From: Ichthyophis bannanicus
Taxonomy: Eukaryota > Chordata > Amphibia > Gymnophiona > Ichthyophiidae
Assembly: GCA_033557465.1 (NCBI GenBank)
Contig: CM066036.1
Coordinates: 584,123,574-584,187,573, forward strand
Length of the DNA stretch: 64,000 nt
Reading direction: 5' to 3'
How positions within the stretch are numbered: the first letter of the stretch is position 1; every line of letters starts with the position of its first letter. Below are positions 10,528-20,934 of the stretch, piece after piece. A program made the position numbers and the translations under genes. The notes under the pieces are model-generated. The model searched no databases, had not been told where the DNA came from, and saw only the letters and a program-made list of their open reading frames with translations.

Positions 10528-12085
10528 AGAAACATAGAAATATGACGACAGAAAAAGACCACATGGCCTATCTAGTCTGTCCTTCCATATCAACAACTAC
10601 AACAGTCCCCTTATTACCTTTAGAGATCCTCTCTGTTTGTCCCATGCTTTTTTGAATTCAGTTACTGTCCTCATCTCTACCACCTCTACTGGGAGACTAT
10701 TCCACGGATCCACTACTCTTTCCGTAAAGAAATATTTCCGCATATCACTCCTGAATCTATCTCCCTTCACCCTCATCCCATGTCCCCTCGTAGCAGAACT
10801 TGCTTTCAATTGAAAGAGGCTCTCTCCTTGAACATTTATGCCACGGAGGTATTTAAACATCTCAATCATATCACCTCTATCCCGCCTTTCCTCTAAGGTG
10901 TACATATTAAGATCCTTCAGTCTGTCCTCATATGCTTTATAATGAAGACCACTAATCATTTTAGTAGCCACCCTCTGCACCGACTCCATCCTGTTTACGT
11001 CCTTTTGAAGGTGCGGTCTCCAGAATTGCACACTATACTCCAGATGAGGTTGCACCAAAGACTTATACAGAGGCATTATCACCTCCTTTTTTCTGCTAGC
11101 CATTCCTCTCTGTATGCACCCAAGCATCCTTCTAGCTTTTGCCGTCACCTTTTCTACCTGTTTAGCTACTTTAAGATCATCAGACACAACCACGCTCAGG
11201 TCCCGCTCTTCTTTAGTGGACAAAAGTACTTCACATCCTTTACTATATTGTTCCCTTGGATTGCTGCAGCCCAAATGCATGACCTTACATTTTTTAACAT
11301 TAAATCCCAACTGCCAGATTCTAGACCATTCTTCAAGCTTAGCTAGATCCCTCCTCATGTTATCTACACCTTCCTGGGTGTCTACTCTATTACAGATTTT
11401 GGTATCATCCGCAAAGAGGCAAACCTTACCCGACAGCCCTTCCGCTATATCACTAACAAAGATGTTAAAAAGAATCGGACCAAGGACAGATCCCTGGGGC
11501 ACACCACTGGTAGCATCCTTCTCCTCAGAGTGAGCTCCATTTACTTGTACTCTTTGTCGCCTCCCACCCAACCAATTTCTAACCCAAGCAGTAACTTTAG
11601 GGTCCATCCCTAGGGTGCTCAGTTTGTTTATAAGTCGCCTGTGAGGAACAGTGTCAAAGGCTTTACTGAAATCTAAATACACCACATCTAGGGCTCTCCC
11701 TCAGTCCAACTCCCTGGTCACCCAGTCAAAGAAATCAATCAGATTTGTCTGACAAGACCTGCCTCTGGTGAATCCATGCTGCCTCGGATCCTGTAATCCA
11801 CTGGACTCCAGAAACCTCACTATTTTCTCTTTCAGCAGCGTTTCCAATAATTTACTCACCATCAAAGTTAAACTAAAAGGCCAGTAGTTTTCAACCACAT
11901 CCTTACTTCCGCTTTTGTGTAAAGGCACCATATGAGCCTCTCTCCAGTCCTTTGGCACCACTCCCGACTTCAAAGAAGCATTGAAAAGGTCAGTCAGTGG
12001 AGCTGCTAGAACGTCCCCAAGTTCCCTCAGTATTCTAGGGTGTATCCCATCGCTTTGTCTACTTTAAGTTGAGCTAGTGTCTCAC
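10528..12085 (-). mobile_element. CR1-type LINE, 5'-truncated, inserted in copy B gag
   Basis: The 3' end on the minus strand is at the left: catagaaatatgacgacaga followed by the phrase for 'ctatctagtctg' is the usual CR1-like 3' end. The 5' boundary near 12085 is inferred by comparison with the related copy at 30150-32085, which continues further upstream. DIRS gag resumes to the right. Confidence 0.85.
10597..11973 (-). pseudogene. CR1 ORF2 reverse transcriptase, one in-frame stop
   Basis: The two open segments (11973-11701 and 11685-10597) are in the same frame and separated by one TGA at 11700-11698. Together they read as a CR1 RT. Motifs are VPKDWREAHMVPLHKSGS and QHGFTRGRSCQTNL, then VYLDFSKAFDTVPH, SGVPQGSVLGPILFN, FADDTKICN (catalytic F-A-D-D), LGFNVKKCKVMHLG, and the C-terminal VQPHLEYSVQFW and VVDPWNSLPVEVVE. 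The endonuclease is absent. Apart from the stop and the substitution WPFSLT for the usual YRPVSLT, the frame is intact, so the insertion is fairly young. Confidence 0.9.
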
Positions 12086-12453
12086 GAACACTTGATCGGT
12101 GTCTTTTCCTTCTGGGGATGGTCCTCCACAGACGGTCGCTGGATAGATGCTCTGCAATTTTGGGCCTCTGAGTGAGCTCGGCAGCCGCCTGTATCCGATT
12201 CCTCCAAGGATGCCCCCGAGGGCATCGATTCTGAAGCCGATGATATAGTCGAGGCTGAGGACTTGAGGCCAAACAGTGCTTTCTTCTGCCTTTCACGATT
12301 CTTACACCCCTTGCTCGTCATCTGAAGACAGAGCAGGCAAGTGGAGGTGTCGTGATCGGCCCTGAGACAGTAAAGGCAGCAATTGTGGCGGTCCGTGATG
12401 GACATGGTCCTGCCACAATTGGTGCACTAATTAAAACCACTAATTGAGGACAT
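12082..12453 (-). pseudogene. DIRS Gag N-terminus, copy B
   Basis: The start codon is placed at 12453 (MSSISGFN), where the family start M-x-S-x-F lies, but a stop follows eight codons later. Reading on, CTNCGRTMSITDRHNCCLYC matches the N-terminal Cys/His cluster of the other Gags (C-x2-C, then H-x-C-x2-C). A second cluster, TCLLCLQMTSKGCKN, follows. The rest of gag is displaced by the CR1. Confidence 0.75.
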
Positions 12454-12546
12454 AGCGGGAAAGACAGCCCCCGCGAGATCAAACTCCAGATTAGTAGGGG
12501 GTGAGAAAAAAATCCTGCCACAGAGAGAGAAGAAAAAACAAAGTAC

Positions 12547-13587
12547 TGTGATACAGCGGACCCTCTTCTGGAGAGAAAAATAGTTTTGAAGTCTGAAAGA
12601 AAGAGAAATTGCCTGCAATTTCCAGAGGATTCAGCTAGAGGGAGCAGGAGAGTTAGGACAGAGACCACAGAACCACACCCTAGTGGGCAGGACTCATGTT
12701 CCAAAAGCTCACATTTAAGAGGAAGCAAGCAAGAGTCAGGAGGAAGCTTATCTGCTAGGAGCTTACCTGCAAGAAGCTCAGCTGCTAAAACCTCGTCTGC
12801 TTGGAGAGCTACTACTCAGGGAGCTGTGGAAAGATCACCCTCACCAGTTGGGAGAGACCAAGCGAATGCGTGTTCCAGAGAAGGACCAAAGAGATGCTAT
12901 GAAGGTACTAGCCCAAGAGTGGGATCTAGGCCGCAAGCAAGCCTGAGTAAAAGGACAGGCTGGGAAAGGAGAACCAGTCCTGTAAGAGAGAGGACAGGCC
13001 GAGAAGGCCGAAGCCAAGCCAGACCGGGCCCTGAAGCCCACAAGAGAACAGGCCTCAAAGGCCAGAGGAGGAAAGACTGGGAGAGCAGGAGGAATATACC
13101 TGAGAGCACTGATACTGAAGGCAGCAGCCAAGGTAGGCCTCCAGCCTCACCCCAGAGAACCAAACGGAAACCTAAAGGTAAAGCTTTTAACCTTTGTTAT
13201 TGTGTGCCTGAAGTCAAGCTAAGAGAAGAATCCTGGGAAGGTGGTTCTCCTTATCTAAAGCAAGAGCCAAAGCAAAAGTTAAAAGATAGTTTGAGCAAGA
13301 AAAGAACTTCTAGAGGAAAACCTTATAGAGAGAATGTTTTTAAACCTCTAGAGCAAGAAATGCCATTTTGGTATTCCACCAAGCTGAACCGTGGGCCCAA
13401 ACAAACTGCCAAGCCTTGGGAAGCAGTGAGACGAAATCACATGAAGGACACTTACCTTGATCCCTCAGAGCAGTCAGAGGAGGCCATGCAGGTGGAATCT
13501 GTGCAGGAGGACATTGATAGTCCTATGGAATGTATATACTGTGCTGGAAGTGATATAGAAGCGTTCCAGAGCTCATTGAGTGAATGA
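12547..13587 (+). CDS. Long LTR-encoded reading frame (function unknown)
   Basis: The frame is open from the first base of the LTR (TGT GAT ACA) to the stop at 13585-13587, 346 codons. No ATG occurs before about residue 270, so the LTR alone does not encode a complete protein from an early AUG. The product is basic and rich in Arg, Ser, Lys and Gly in its first two thirds, and acidic at the end. The last 40 residues contain EEAMQVESVQEDIDSPMECI and a C-x2-C pair, resembling the C-terminus of the frame in the second LTR at 24816. I infer it is the C-terminal tail of a protein begun in the internal region and continued into the 3' LTR. No function is recognisable. Confidence 0.55.
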   Translation, partial: CDTADPLLERKIVLKSERKRNCLQFPEDSARGSRRVRTETTEPHPSGQDSCSKSSHLRGSKQESGGSLSARSLPARSSAAKTSSAWRATTQGAVERSPSPVGRDQANACSREGPKRCYEGTSPRVGSRPQASLSKRTGWERRTSPVRERTGREGRSQARPGPEAHKRTGLKGQRRKDWESRRNIPESTDTEGSSQGRPPASPQRTKRKPKGKAFNLCYCVPEVKLREESWEGGSPYLKQEPKQKLKDSLSKKRTSRGKPYRENVFKPLEQEMPFWYSTKLNRGPKQTAKPWEAVRRNHMKDTYLDPSEQSEEAMQVESVQEDIDSPMECIYCAGSDIEAFQSSLSE

Positions 13588-13737
13588 AGTAATTTGCTAT
13601 TGGATGTTTTTGACACTGTGAAGTTAACAGTTTTTGGTTATTCCATCTCTTACTTTCAAAATCTGCTGTAAAGACTTGTTTTGCTACGTACCGGAGTGTT
13701 TATCCTATGTTATGAACCCTTAGTGCTAAAAGGGGAA

Positions 13738-13743
13738 AATAAA
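13738..13743 (+). terminator. Polyadenylation signal of the LTR at 12547
   Basis: The hexamer AATAAA lies 151 bases after the LTR-encoded stop codon, and a pyrimidine-rich stretch (ctttttcttttccctcc) follows directly. Confidence 0.6.
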
Positions 13744-14109
13744 GCCTTTTTCTTTTCCCTCCACTTTCGTGCAAGACTGTAGTCTCTTTGGGAGTTGGCA
13801 ACGAGGCTGGCACAAGGCTCTGGCCCTTGACCCTCGCGCCTGGCCAACAGGGATCACAAACATCTTGGTGACCCCCGGTCCCAGCCCTTCGGTGGAACCA
13901 CTACGCCGCCACCAGGGGGTGCTGTGCGACCGGGGCGCGTCACAGTACCCCAAAAAAATGTGACGCTGAGGTAGTGACTGTTCCGGGACCTTGAGAAGGT
14001 GATGGTACACGACTGAGAAAAAAGAAGCAAGAAAACAACAAAGTATTCACTGAAATGAACGCCATCTTTTTCTGGGTGCAGATGGTATGTCTGGTGGGCT
14101 CCATGGAAA

Positions 14110-14275
14110 AACAGACTGAAGGAAAATGGCTTCCTTGGGTGGTAAGGTAATCACACATGAGTGGTTGATCTCCCAAAGGCTTTCTTTGAAAGCTGGGGAG
14201 AGGTTACCGCACAGGCTCCGTCGTTGTCGACGTCACCCAAATGTGAGGACTGACTTCCTTCTTGTTCCTGGAGAA
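14110..14275 (-). repeat. Right inverted terminal repeat of DIRS copy B
   Basis: The stretch holds the landmarks tgggctccatggaaaa, ccaaaggctttctttgaaag, gacgtcaccc and ggactgacttccttcttg in the same order as other right ends. The central GCGCATGCGC palindrome has decayed, consistent with an old copy. Confidence 0.75.
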
Positions 14276-14756
14276 TATGTGCAATTTTGAAAAGTTTTAA
14301 AGATATGGCTATGGAATACATTGTTTAATTAATGTTCAAACTTAATTTTGTATTCTGCTTTGTACATAAGAACATAAGATATGCCATACTGGGTCAGACC
14401 AAGGTCCATCAAGCCCAGTATCCTGTTTCCAACAGTGGCCAATCTAGATAATAAGTACCTAGCAGTTTCCCCAAAAGAGACAGGTTAAACAATTCTTGTA
14501 TTGGGTCAAGCAGTGATATCCTGGGTTCCTTTTAATAATGGTTTAAGGATCTTTCCTCCAGGAACTTGTCAAAACCTTTTTTAAACCCAACTACACTAAC
14601 AGCTTTTACTACATCCTCCGGTAACAAATTCCAAAGTTTAATTACACGTTGAGTGAAAATTGTTTTTCTCTTATTAGTCTTAAATAGGTTACCCTGTAGC
14701 TTCATTGCATGTCCCCTAGTCTTTCTGTATTCTGATGACGTAAACCAGGCATTCCA

Positions 14757-14780
14757 ACAGGTAGATCGCGATCTACCTGT
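14757..14780. repeat. 24-bp perfect subterminal palindrome in the hAT element
   Basis: ACAGGTAGATCG is followed immediately by its exact reverse complement CGATCTACCTGT. It begins 11 bases inside the left end. Partial copies of the gtagatc word recur just inside (14781-14812) and near the right end (17908-17952), as expected of transposase-binding repeats in hAT termini. Confidence 0.8.
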
Positions 14781-15775
14781 AGATCACGGAGGGGTCCGAG
14801 GTAGATCGCCAGCCCCACTTGGCTCCATATCTCCAGCAGCTCGCCCCGTTACTAGGAGAGAGCTTGTGCCGGCAGATCGTCTGCCGAGGGCTTGCTGCCG
14901 CTGCTGATCCTTTGCCTGTCTTTTTTCCCTGCCTGCGGGAATCTTGCCTGCGGGTGTATTGGGGGCGCTTGTTGTTTTCGTGCCAATAGTTTGTGGGTAT
15001 CCAGGGGGCCACCGCCCATGCCCCGCAAAGAGACGCCACAGGCCCGGCATCATACCTGGTCTCATGCCTCTCAGAATCACCCATTCCTGCCCCCGCCCCA
15101 ACACCCCTTAGAAGTGTGCTATATACCTGGTGATATCCATTCGCTTGGGCTTTACCTGAATACACTTACCGTATTAGTTGTGTCGTGTGCTGGTCGTTGG
15201 TCGCTTTATAGTTTGCTTTCATTAAACGTTTTCGGGCAGACACAACAAATTGTCAAGAATTTGGTGATTTTGGCGGGTTTTTCCAATTTTGTTCTAACTT
15301 GCCTATGCCTTGCCTTCGAATTGGTTCAAACCACTGTGACTTTTGCTTGCTTCTGCAATTTTATTTTGCCTAGCCTTTGCATTGATTCTACACTGCAATT
15401 TTATTTCGCCTTGCCTTTGCGTTGATTCTACACTGTGTGCAGAATTTATTAAATTGCGTGTGGTGGTATTTGAACTTGTTTGGCGGTATTTGATTTTATC
15501 TGGTTTGCTGGACAGGTGTTTGAGTTTTTTGGATGATTGTTTGGTGGTAATTGATTATTGGTGCCAGTATGATGAATTCTTATTTTTACTTTTAGAACTG
15601 CATGTGTGGTTTTGGCATCTCCAGTCCTTGTACTGCACATCATCCAGAGGTCTTCAGTTCCTGTTGATCTTTAATACTTTGGGACAGTGACAGTTTTGGA
15701 CCAGATTCAGCCAGTGTTTATACTAACTTAGCAGATTTGACCTTCTTACATCCAGCCACCCCAGTATAACGAAGA

Positions 15776-17568
15776 TGAGTGTTCCAAAGAAGAGCAAAAC
15801 CTACCACTTTCATGATGAATTGAAAATGGACTACTTCTTCATCATGGTGAAAGACGTGGTGTTGTCTAATTTGTAACGCCCCAGTATCCTTGCCCAAAAA
15901 GGGTAATCTGGAACGTCATTATAAGGCTCTGCATAGCAATAAGTTTGATGCTGATTTTCCACCCAAAAGTGAAATTCGTAAACTGAAGCTCAAAGAACTT
16001 AAATAGAAATTGGCTACTCAGCAACAGTTGATGGCAAAGCCAAGGTCACATTCGGTCAATGCAACCATAGCATCCTTCAAGGTCAGCAACCTGATCGCAA
16101 AGAAATGCAAACATTTCACTGAAGGGAAATTTGTAAAAGATTGTTTTCTTGAAGCAGCTGACAATCTTTTTCAAGGATTTAAAAATAAGAAAGAGATCAT
16201 AGCTGCTATTCAAGATGTACAATTGTTAAGAAACACTGTCATGCGGCAAATAGAAAAGATGTGTGGAGACACAACTGAACAATTGTTGGAGGATGTTTCA
16301 AACTGTGTTGCTTTCTCACTCCAACTTGATGAATCTACAGACATAAGAGACATAGCCCGGTTACTAGTCTTTATCCGCATGGTTTTTGAAGACTTCAGTG
16401 TTAAAGAAGAACTACTTGGAATGATTTCTTTAAAAGGGAGAACTACCGGTCAGGAAATATTCAGTTCTTTCCATTCTTTTGTGAAAAAGTGTAATCTTCC
16501 ATTGCATAGACTTGTTTCCATCACTACTGACGGAGCAAGAGCAATGACAGGTGAGGTTAACGGTTTCATAGCAGCATGACGACTTCCCAGATTTCCTTTC
16601 TTACCACTGCATCATTCACCAGCAAGTTTTGGCAAGCAAGAGACTCAATACAAAGACTGTCATGGCCATCACTTTCAAAATTGTAAATTCAGTTCATGGA
16701 AGATCACTTCAAAGACGGCTTTTGAATCTTACTCTTGATGAAGGGGCAGCGGAAATCATTTTCCACACAGATACAAGGTGGCTAAGTAGGCACAAATTTC
16801 TGCAAAGATTTCGTGATTTGCTGAATGAAATAAGAAGTTTTTTGAAGGAGAGGGGAGATGACCAAGCAGAGTTGGAAGATGAGGAGTGGTTATGTGATCT
16901 GGCATTTCTCACTGACTTTACAGGCGAACTAAGTGATATGAACCTTGAACTACAAGGTAAAAACAAATGCACTGGCGTGATGATGAGTATAGTTTCATCC
17001 TACAAGAGCAAATTTGAGCTGATGACTGACCTTGCAAACAACACTTTTGATCATTTTCCTAATACGCAGGACCATCTGGGACAATATCCAAATTTTGTTT
17101 TTCAGAATGAGAAGTATGTGACAGAAATCTGTTCTGTTATCCAGGAATTCGAAAATAGATTGTGACTTCCAAAAAATTGGAACAGTTGTGGAGTACTTGT
17201 CATACCCATTCAAAGTAGATGTGGACATTAAAGAAACTGCAGCTGCTATCAGTAAAAATTATTCATTGAACAAGCCATCTCTTGAAAACGAAATATTAAT
17301 CATTAAAAATGACATTTTTCTCAAGACCCGTGCTGAGCAAGATAGTGCCTAGAGACAAATTTCCCAACTTGAGAAGATGCAGTGAAGCTGTACACGCGGT
17401 TCAACTTATTTGTGTGAATCTGCGTTTTCCCATCTGAAAATGACAGAGTACACAACGTTCCAACATGACAGATGAACATCTCCAGGATTCCCTGAGACTG
17501 GCCCTCATGCAATATTCACCCAACTTCAAAAAGCTGGTGGATGAAATGAAGGCTCAGACGTCTCACTA
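15776..17568 (+). pseudogene. hAT transposase (Charlie-like), broken
   Basis: The gene starts at an ATG (15776, MSVPKKSKTYHFHDELKMDY). A BED-type zinc-finger region follows, frameshifted, with its cysteines and histidines still discernible between 15850 and 15960. Frame 16010-16579 holds QLDESTDIRDIARLLVFIR and VSITTDGARAMTG, matching the first part of the RNase H-like catalytic fold with two aspartates. Frame 16629-17165 holds FHTDTRWLSRHKFLQRF and the insertion domain. A broken dimerisation region at 17340-17568 ends in MTDEHLQDSLRLALMQYSP. At least five lesions make it nonfunctional. Related transposases were domesticated in vertebrate genes such as GTF2IRD2 and ZBED5; nothing here suggests domestication. 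Confidence 0.88.
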
Positions 17569-17830
17569 ATGAGCAAGAGCGAAATATTAAAGATTGTGCA
17601 AGATCATCCTCGACCTAAATTTAACAAAAATTACTCAATAAAAGTTAAAGAAAGTTATAAAGACAGTTAAAAAAAAGTTATTACTCAATAAAACTTTAAG
17701 AAAAAATGTACTTTCCATTTCCCTTCGCAGTTCTTACTGGATCTTTGTCTCTCTGTTTTGTTTTTGCTTAATTTGCTTAACAGCTGATCACATCCAAGTA
17801 AATGACAGAAAGTTCATTAAAAATGGTGAT

Positions 17831-17844
17831 GGGGGGGGGGGGGG
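17831..17844 (+). repeat. Poly(G) run of 14
   Basis: An uninterrupted run of 14 G lies in the 3' part of the hAT element. Its length may be affected by sequencing error. Confidence 0.9.
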
Positions 17845-17983
17845 AAATCCTGCAACTTTATTGGGTTAAAATTTAATTTGAAACTAATTTGAAACTTAAT
17901 TTTCATGGTGGTAGATCACTGGCACTTTTGGCAGGAAAAGGCAGATCACGACCTGTTCGAAGTTGGACATGCCTGACGTAAAC

Positions 17984-19205
17984 AATCAATCTACGTTTAC
18001 CCGTTCCACTCCATTCATTAATTTATAGACCTCTATCATATCTCCCCTCAGCCGTCTCTTTTCCAGGTTGAAGAGCCCTAACCTTTATAGCCTCTCTTCA
18101 TAGGGGTATTATTCCATCCCCTTTACCATTTTGGTGGCTCTTCTCTGTACCTTTTCTAATAATGCTATATCCTGCACGCAATATTCAAAGTGCTGTTGCA
18201 CCATGGAATGATACAGAGGCATTATAATATCTTTTGTTTTATTTTCCATTTCTTTCCTTATGCACACTGGGCAGAGGATTTTAACATGTTATCCACGATG
18301 ATGTCTAAATCTTTTTCCTGGGTGGTGGTTCCTAATGTGGAAACTTGCATCGTGTAACCATAGTTTGGGTTGTTCTTTCCTAGATGCATAACTTTGCACT
18401 TGTCCACATTAAATTTCATCTGCCATTTGGATGCCCAGTCTTCTAATTTATCAAGATCCTCTTGCAATTTTCCACAATCCTCATGGATTTTAACAACTTT
18501 AAATAGTTTTGTGTCATCTGCAAATTTGATAACCTCACTCGTTATTCCCTTTTCCAGATCATTTATGAATATGTCAAAAAGCAGCAGACCCAGCACAGAT
18601 CCCTGCGGTACTCCACTATTCAACTTTTTCCACTGGGAAAATTGGCCACTTAGCCCTACCCTCTGCTTTCTATCTTTTAACCAGTTCCTGATCCACAATA
18701 GTACTTTTTAGTTTTGCCAAAGGCCTCTGATGAGGGACCTTGTCAAAAGCTTTCTGAAAGTCCATATACACTATATTAACTGACACACCTTTGTCTACCT
18801 GTTTATTCACACCTTCAAAAATACCATAACAGATTAGTAAGACAAGATCTTCCTTGTCTAAAGCCACGTAGGCTGTCTCCCATTAAGTCATGACTATCTA
18901 CATGTTGAGTAATTTTGTTCTTTATGATGGTTTCTACCATTTTTCCCGGTACTCATGTCAGGCTCACCGGTCTGTAGTTTCCCCGATCACCCCTGGAACC
19001 CTTTTTAAAAATTGGCGTTACACTGGCGATCCTCCGATCTTCAGGTATTGAAGATGATTTTAATGATAGTTCACAGATTACTAATAGCAAGTCTGCAATG
19101 TCATATTTCAGTTCTTTCAACACCCTTGGATGTATGCCATCTAGTCCAAGTGATTTGCTACTCTTCAGTTTATCAAATAGTTGTAATACATCTTCCCTGT
19201 GTATC
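17984..19205 (-). pseudogene. CR1 ORF2 reverse transcriptase (long CR1 copy)
   Basis: Minus-strand frames 18867-18670 and 18698-18258 carry VYMDFQKAFDKVPHQRP, SGVPQGSVLGLLLFDIFIND, KFADDTKLFKV and FNVDKCKVMHLGKNNPNYGY, in CR1 order. The C-terminal cysteine/histidine-like tail region lies at 17984-18257 in broken form. Upstream RT blocks continue to about 19205 before an L2-type tail intrudes. A frameshift at about 18690 and stops further out inactivate it. Confidence 0.85.
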
Positions 19206-19213
19206 GATATTTA

Positions 19214-19388
19214 TTTATTTATTTAACAGTTTTTATATACCGCACTATTCATCATCAGTGCGGTTTACATTAAACAACATATTACCTATCCAAGATAAAA
19301 CTGACATAGGTTTACAGATAACAGGGAATATAAACTGGGTATGAACAGGGGAGAACTATATACAATCAAACAGGTAACATCGTGGCTT
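19214..19388 (-). mobile_element. L2-type 3' tail fragment, with target duplication
   Basis: It starts (in plus orientation) with tatttatttaacagtttt, then tataccgc, the complement of the L2-like 3' end box and A-rich tail. It is flanked by an 8-bp repeat gatattta (19206-19213 and 19389-19396). Only about 175 bases are present and no coding part. Confidence 0.7.
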
Positions 19389-19581
19389 GATATTTACGGA
19401 AATGCAGCACTTTCCGCAGTTTTATTTCTTTCAATTCTTCCGCAGTATCACCTTTAAATACAACTTCAGTCATGGGTAACATCCCTACATCTTCCTCAGT
19501 GAAGACCGAAGCACAGAATTCATTCAGTCTCTCCGTTGTGGCCTTGTCCCCTCTTAGTGCCCCTTTTACCCCTCTATCATC

Positions 19582-19950
19582 TTATGGTCCAACTGACTCT
19601 CGCACATGTTTTTTGCTACGAATGTACTTGAAAAAGTCTTTATTATGCGTTTTTGCTTCCACAGCAAGCTTCTTCTCAAATTCTCTCCTTGCCTGCCTTA
19701 TCAATGCCTTGCATTTAACATGCCAGTGCTTGTGCTGTTTCCAGTTTTCATCATTTGGCTCTTTTTTCCATTTCCTGAAAGATGCTTTTTTGGCAACAAC
19801 AGCCTCTCTGACCTCACCTTTTAACCATGCTGGCAGTTTTTTGGACTTCCTTCCACTTTTCTTAAAGCGTGGAATACAGCTGGTCTGGGCTTCCAAGATA
19901 GCATTTTTAAACACCCCCCAAAGCTTGATGTAAGTCTTTAACCTTTGCAA
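19582..19950 (-). pseudogene. CR1 ORF2 linker between endonuclease and RT
   Basis: The open segment has the CR1 linker features: SCIPRFKKSGRKSKKLPAWL, a basic coiled-coil-like stretch, then FEKKLAVEAKTHNKDFFKYI. In related LINEs this region joins the endonuclease to the RT palm. It is uninterrupted for 122 codons, unlike its neighbours. Confidence 0.8.
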
Positions 19951-20640
19951 CTGTTCCTTTTAGTTTTTTCTTAACTATTTTCTTCATTTTATCATAGTCT
20001 CCCTTTCGAAAGTTAAAAGGTAGTACTGTGGATTTCCTTACCATCCCTCCTCCATTAATTAAATCAAACACGATCATGCTATGATCACTATTACCAAGTG
20101 ACCTCAACACCCTTATCTCTTGCACCAGATCTGGTGTTTTCACTATGGTCAAGGTCCAAAATGGCTTCCCCTCTGGTCAGTTCATGAACCAGCCGTTCGA
20201 AGAAGCAGTCATTTATTTCTAGAAACTTTATCTCCCTAGCACGTCCTGCCGTGACACTGATCCAGTCAATATCGGGGTAATTTAAATCACCCATTATTAT
20301 TACTGTGCTGTAACTTATGTTAGCTTCCCTGATTTCTTTGAGCATTTCATCATCCATTTGTTCATTCTGGCCAGGCGGTCGACAGTACACCCCCACTGCC
20401 ATCGACTTCCCCTTTTTACATGGAATTTCAAATCCATAGAGATTCTACAGCAAATTTTGTTTCCTGCAAAACTTTAATCCTTTGTGACTCAATTTGATCA
20501 GCTCTATCATTACAATAAAGTTTGCACCCAGGTATCACAGTGTCCCACTGGTTGTCCACTTTCCACCATGTCTCTGAGATACCAGTCATATCTAACCTCT
20601 CATTTAGTGCGCTATATTCTAATTTCACATCTTATTTTTT
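19951..20640 (-). pseudogene. CR1 ORF2 apurinic-type endonuclease (broken)
   Basis: The N-terminal part (20628-20428) contains MTGISETWWKVDNQWDTVIP, the ETWW block of the CR1 endonuclease. The next part (20402-20091) contains VGVYCRPPGQNEQ and IIMGDLNYPDIDW, the G-D-L/F-N catalytic block. The last part (20152-19907) holds LGNSDHSMIVFDL, the S-D-H block. This enzyme nicks target DNA to prime reverse transcription. Two frameshifts and the missing N-terminal asparagine block (lost near 20640) inactivate it. Confidence 0.83.
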
Positions 20641-20934
20641 AGACTTCTAGCATTTGCATACAAGCATTTTAGAGACTGTATTTTATTCATATTAATCAGG
20701 CTATCGGTAGGCAGGGGTAATTTGGAATCTTGTCTGCTGCATACTCAAGGTCATTTGGGCTACTTTTGTCTTTATTGGAAACTCTCCGCTGATATGCCCT
20801 AACTTCATTCTTTTGGTAGTATCCTTCAAGGAGACATTGTTCTGAACCATGCGCTCTTGGGTGACAGTCGGCTCTCCCCTATTATCTAGTTTAAAAGCTG
20901 CTCTATCTCCTTTTTAAAGGTTAATGCCAGCAGC

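Larger units (their letters stand above)
12547..13944 (+). mobile_element. Solo LTR of an ERV-like or other LTR element, carrying a long ORF
   Basis: The 1398-bp unit starts TGTGATACAG and ends GCGCGTCACA, so it has TGTGA/TCACA terminal inverted repeats. It is flanked by a 4-bp duplication GTAC (12543-12546 and 13945-13948). It lies in the leader of DIRS copy B, which resumes on both sides. A polyadenylation signal AATAAA is at 13738-13743, about 200 bases before the end, as expected for an R-U5 region. No internal gag-pol region or second LTR is present, so it is a solo LTR. The superfamily cannot be fixed from an LTR alone; the 4-bp duplication fits several ERV and Ty3 groups. Confidence 0.8.
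7270..14275 (-). mobile_element. DIRS1-like retrotransposon, copy B (gag to right terminus only)
   Basis: Copy B holds gag fragments, the leader and the right terminus on the minus strand. It has no pol or recombinase: its gag C-terminal end directly abuts the right end of copy A at 7269. It is interrupted by an L2-like LINE (8828-10393), a CR1 (10528-12085) and a solo LTR (12547-13944). Removing these leaves about 2.5 kb of DIRS. Divergence from the gag of copies F and I is high, so it is probably an older subfamily. Confidence 0.75.
14746..17975 (+). mobile_element. hAT-superfamily DNA transposon
   Basis: The element starts CAGGCATTCCAACAGG and ends in the complement of CAGGCATGTCCAACTTCG, so the termini are imperfect inverted repeats. 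An 8-bp target duplication ACGTAAAC flanks it (14738-14745 and 17976-17983), as expected for hAT elements. CR1 sequence is continuous across the site once it is removed. The 3.2-kb element has about 1 kb of apparently noncoding sequence before a decayed transposase gene. The termini resemble the CAGG-starting Charlie-type group. Confidence 0.92.

Noticed and set aside
13200..13600. Host gene exon in the region of the long plus-strand frame
   Set aside because: The frame is bounded exactly by LTR termini and a target duplication, starts with the first LTR base and is repeated in a second LTR. It belongs to the LTR element, not the host.
14892..15690. Two overlapping plus-strand open frames of 115-177 codons
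   Set aside because: They lie in the noncoding 5' part of the hAT element, are rich in Leu/Phe/Cys from T-rich DNA, overlap each other in different frames and resemble no family.
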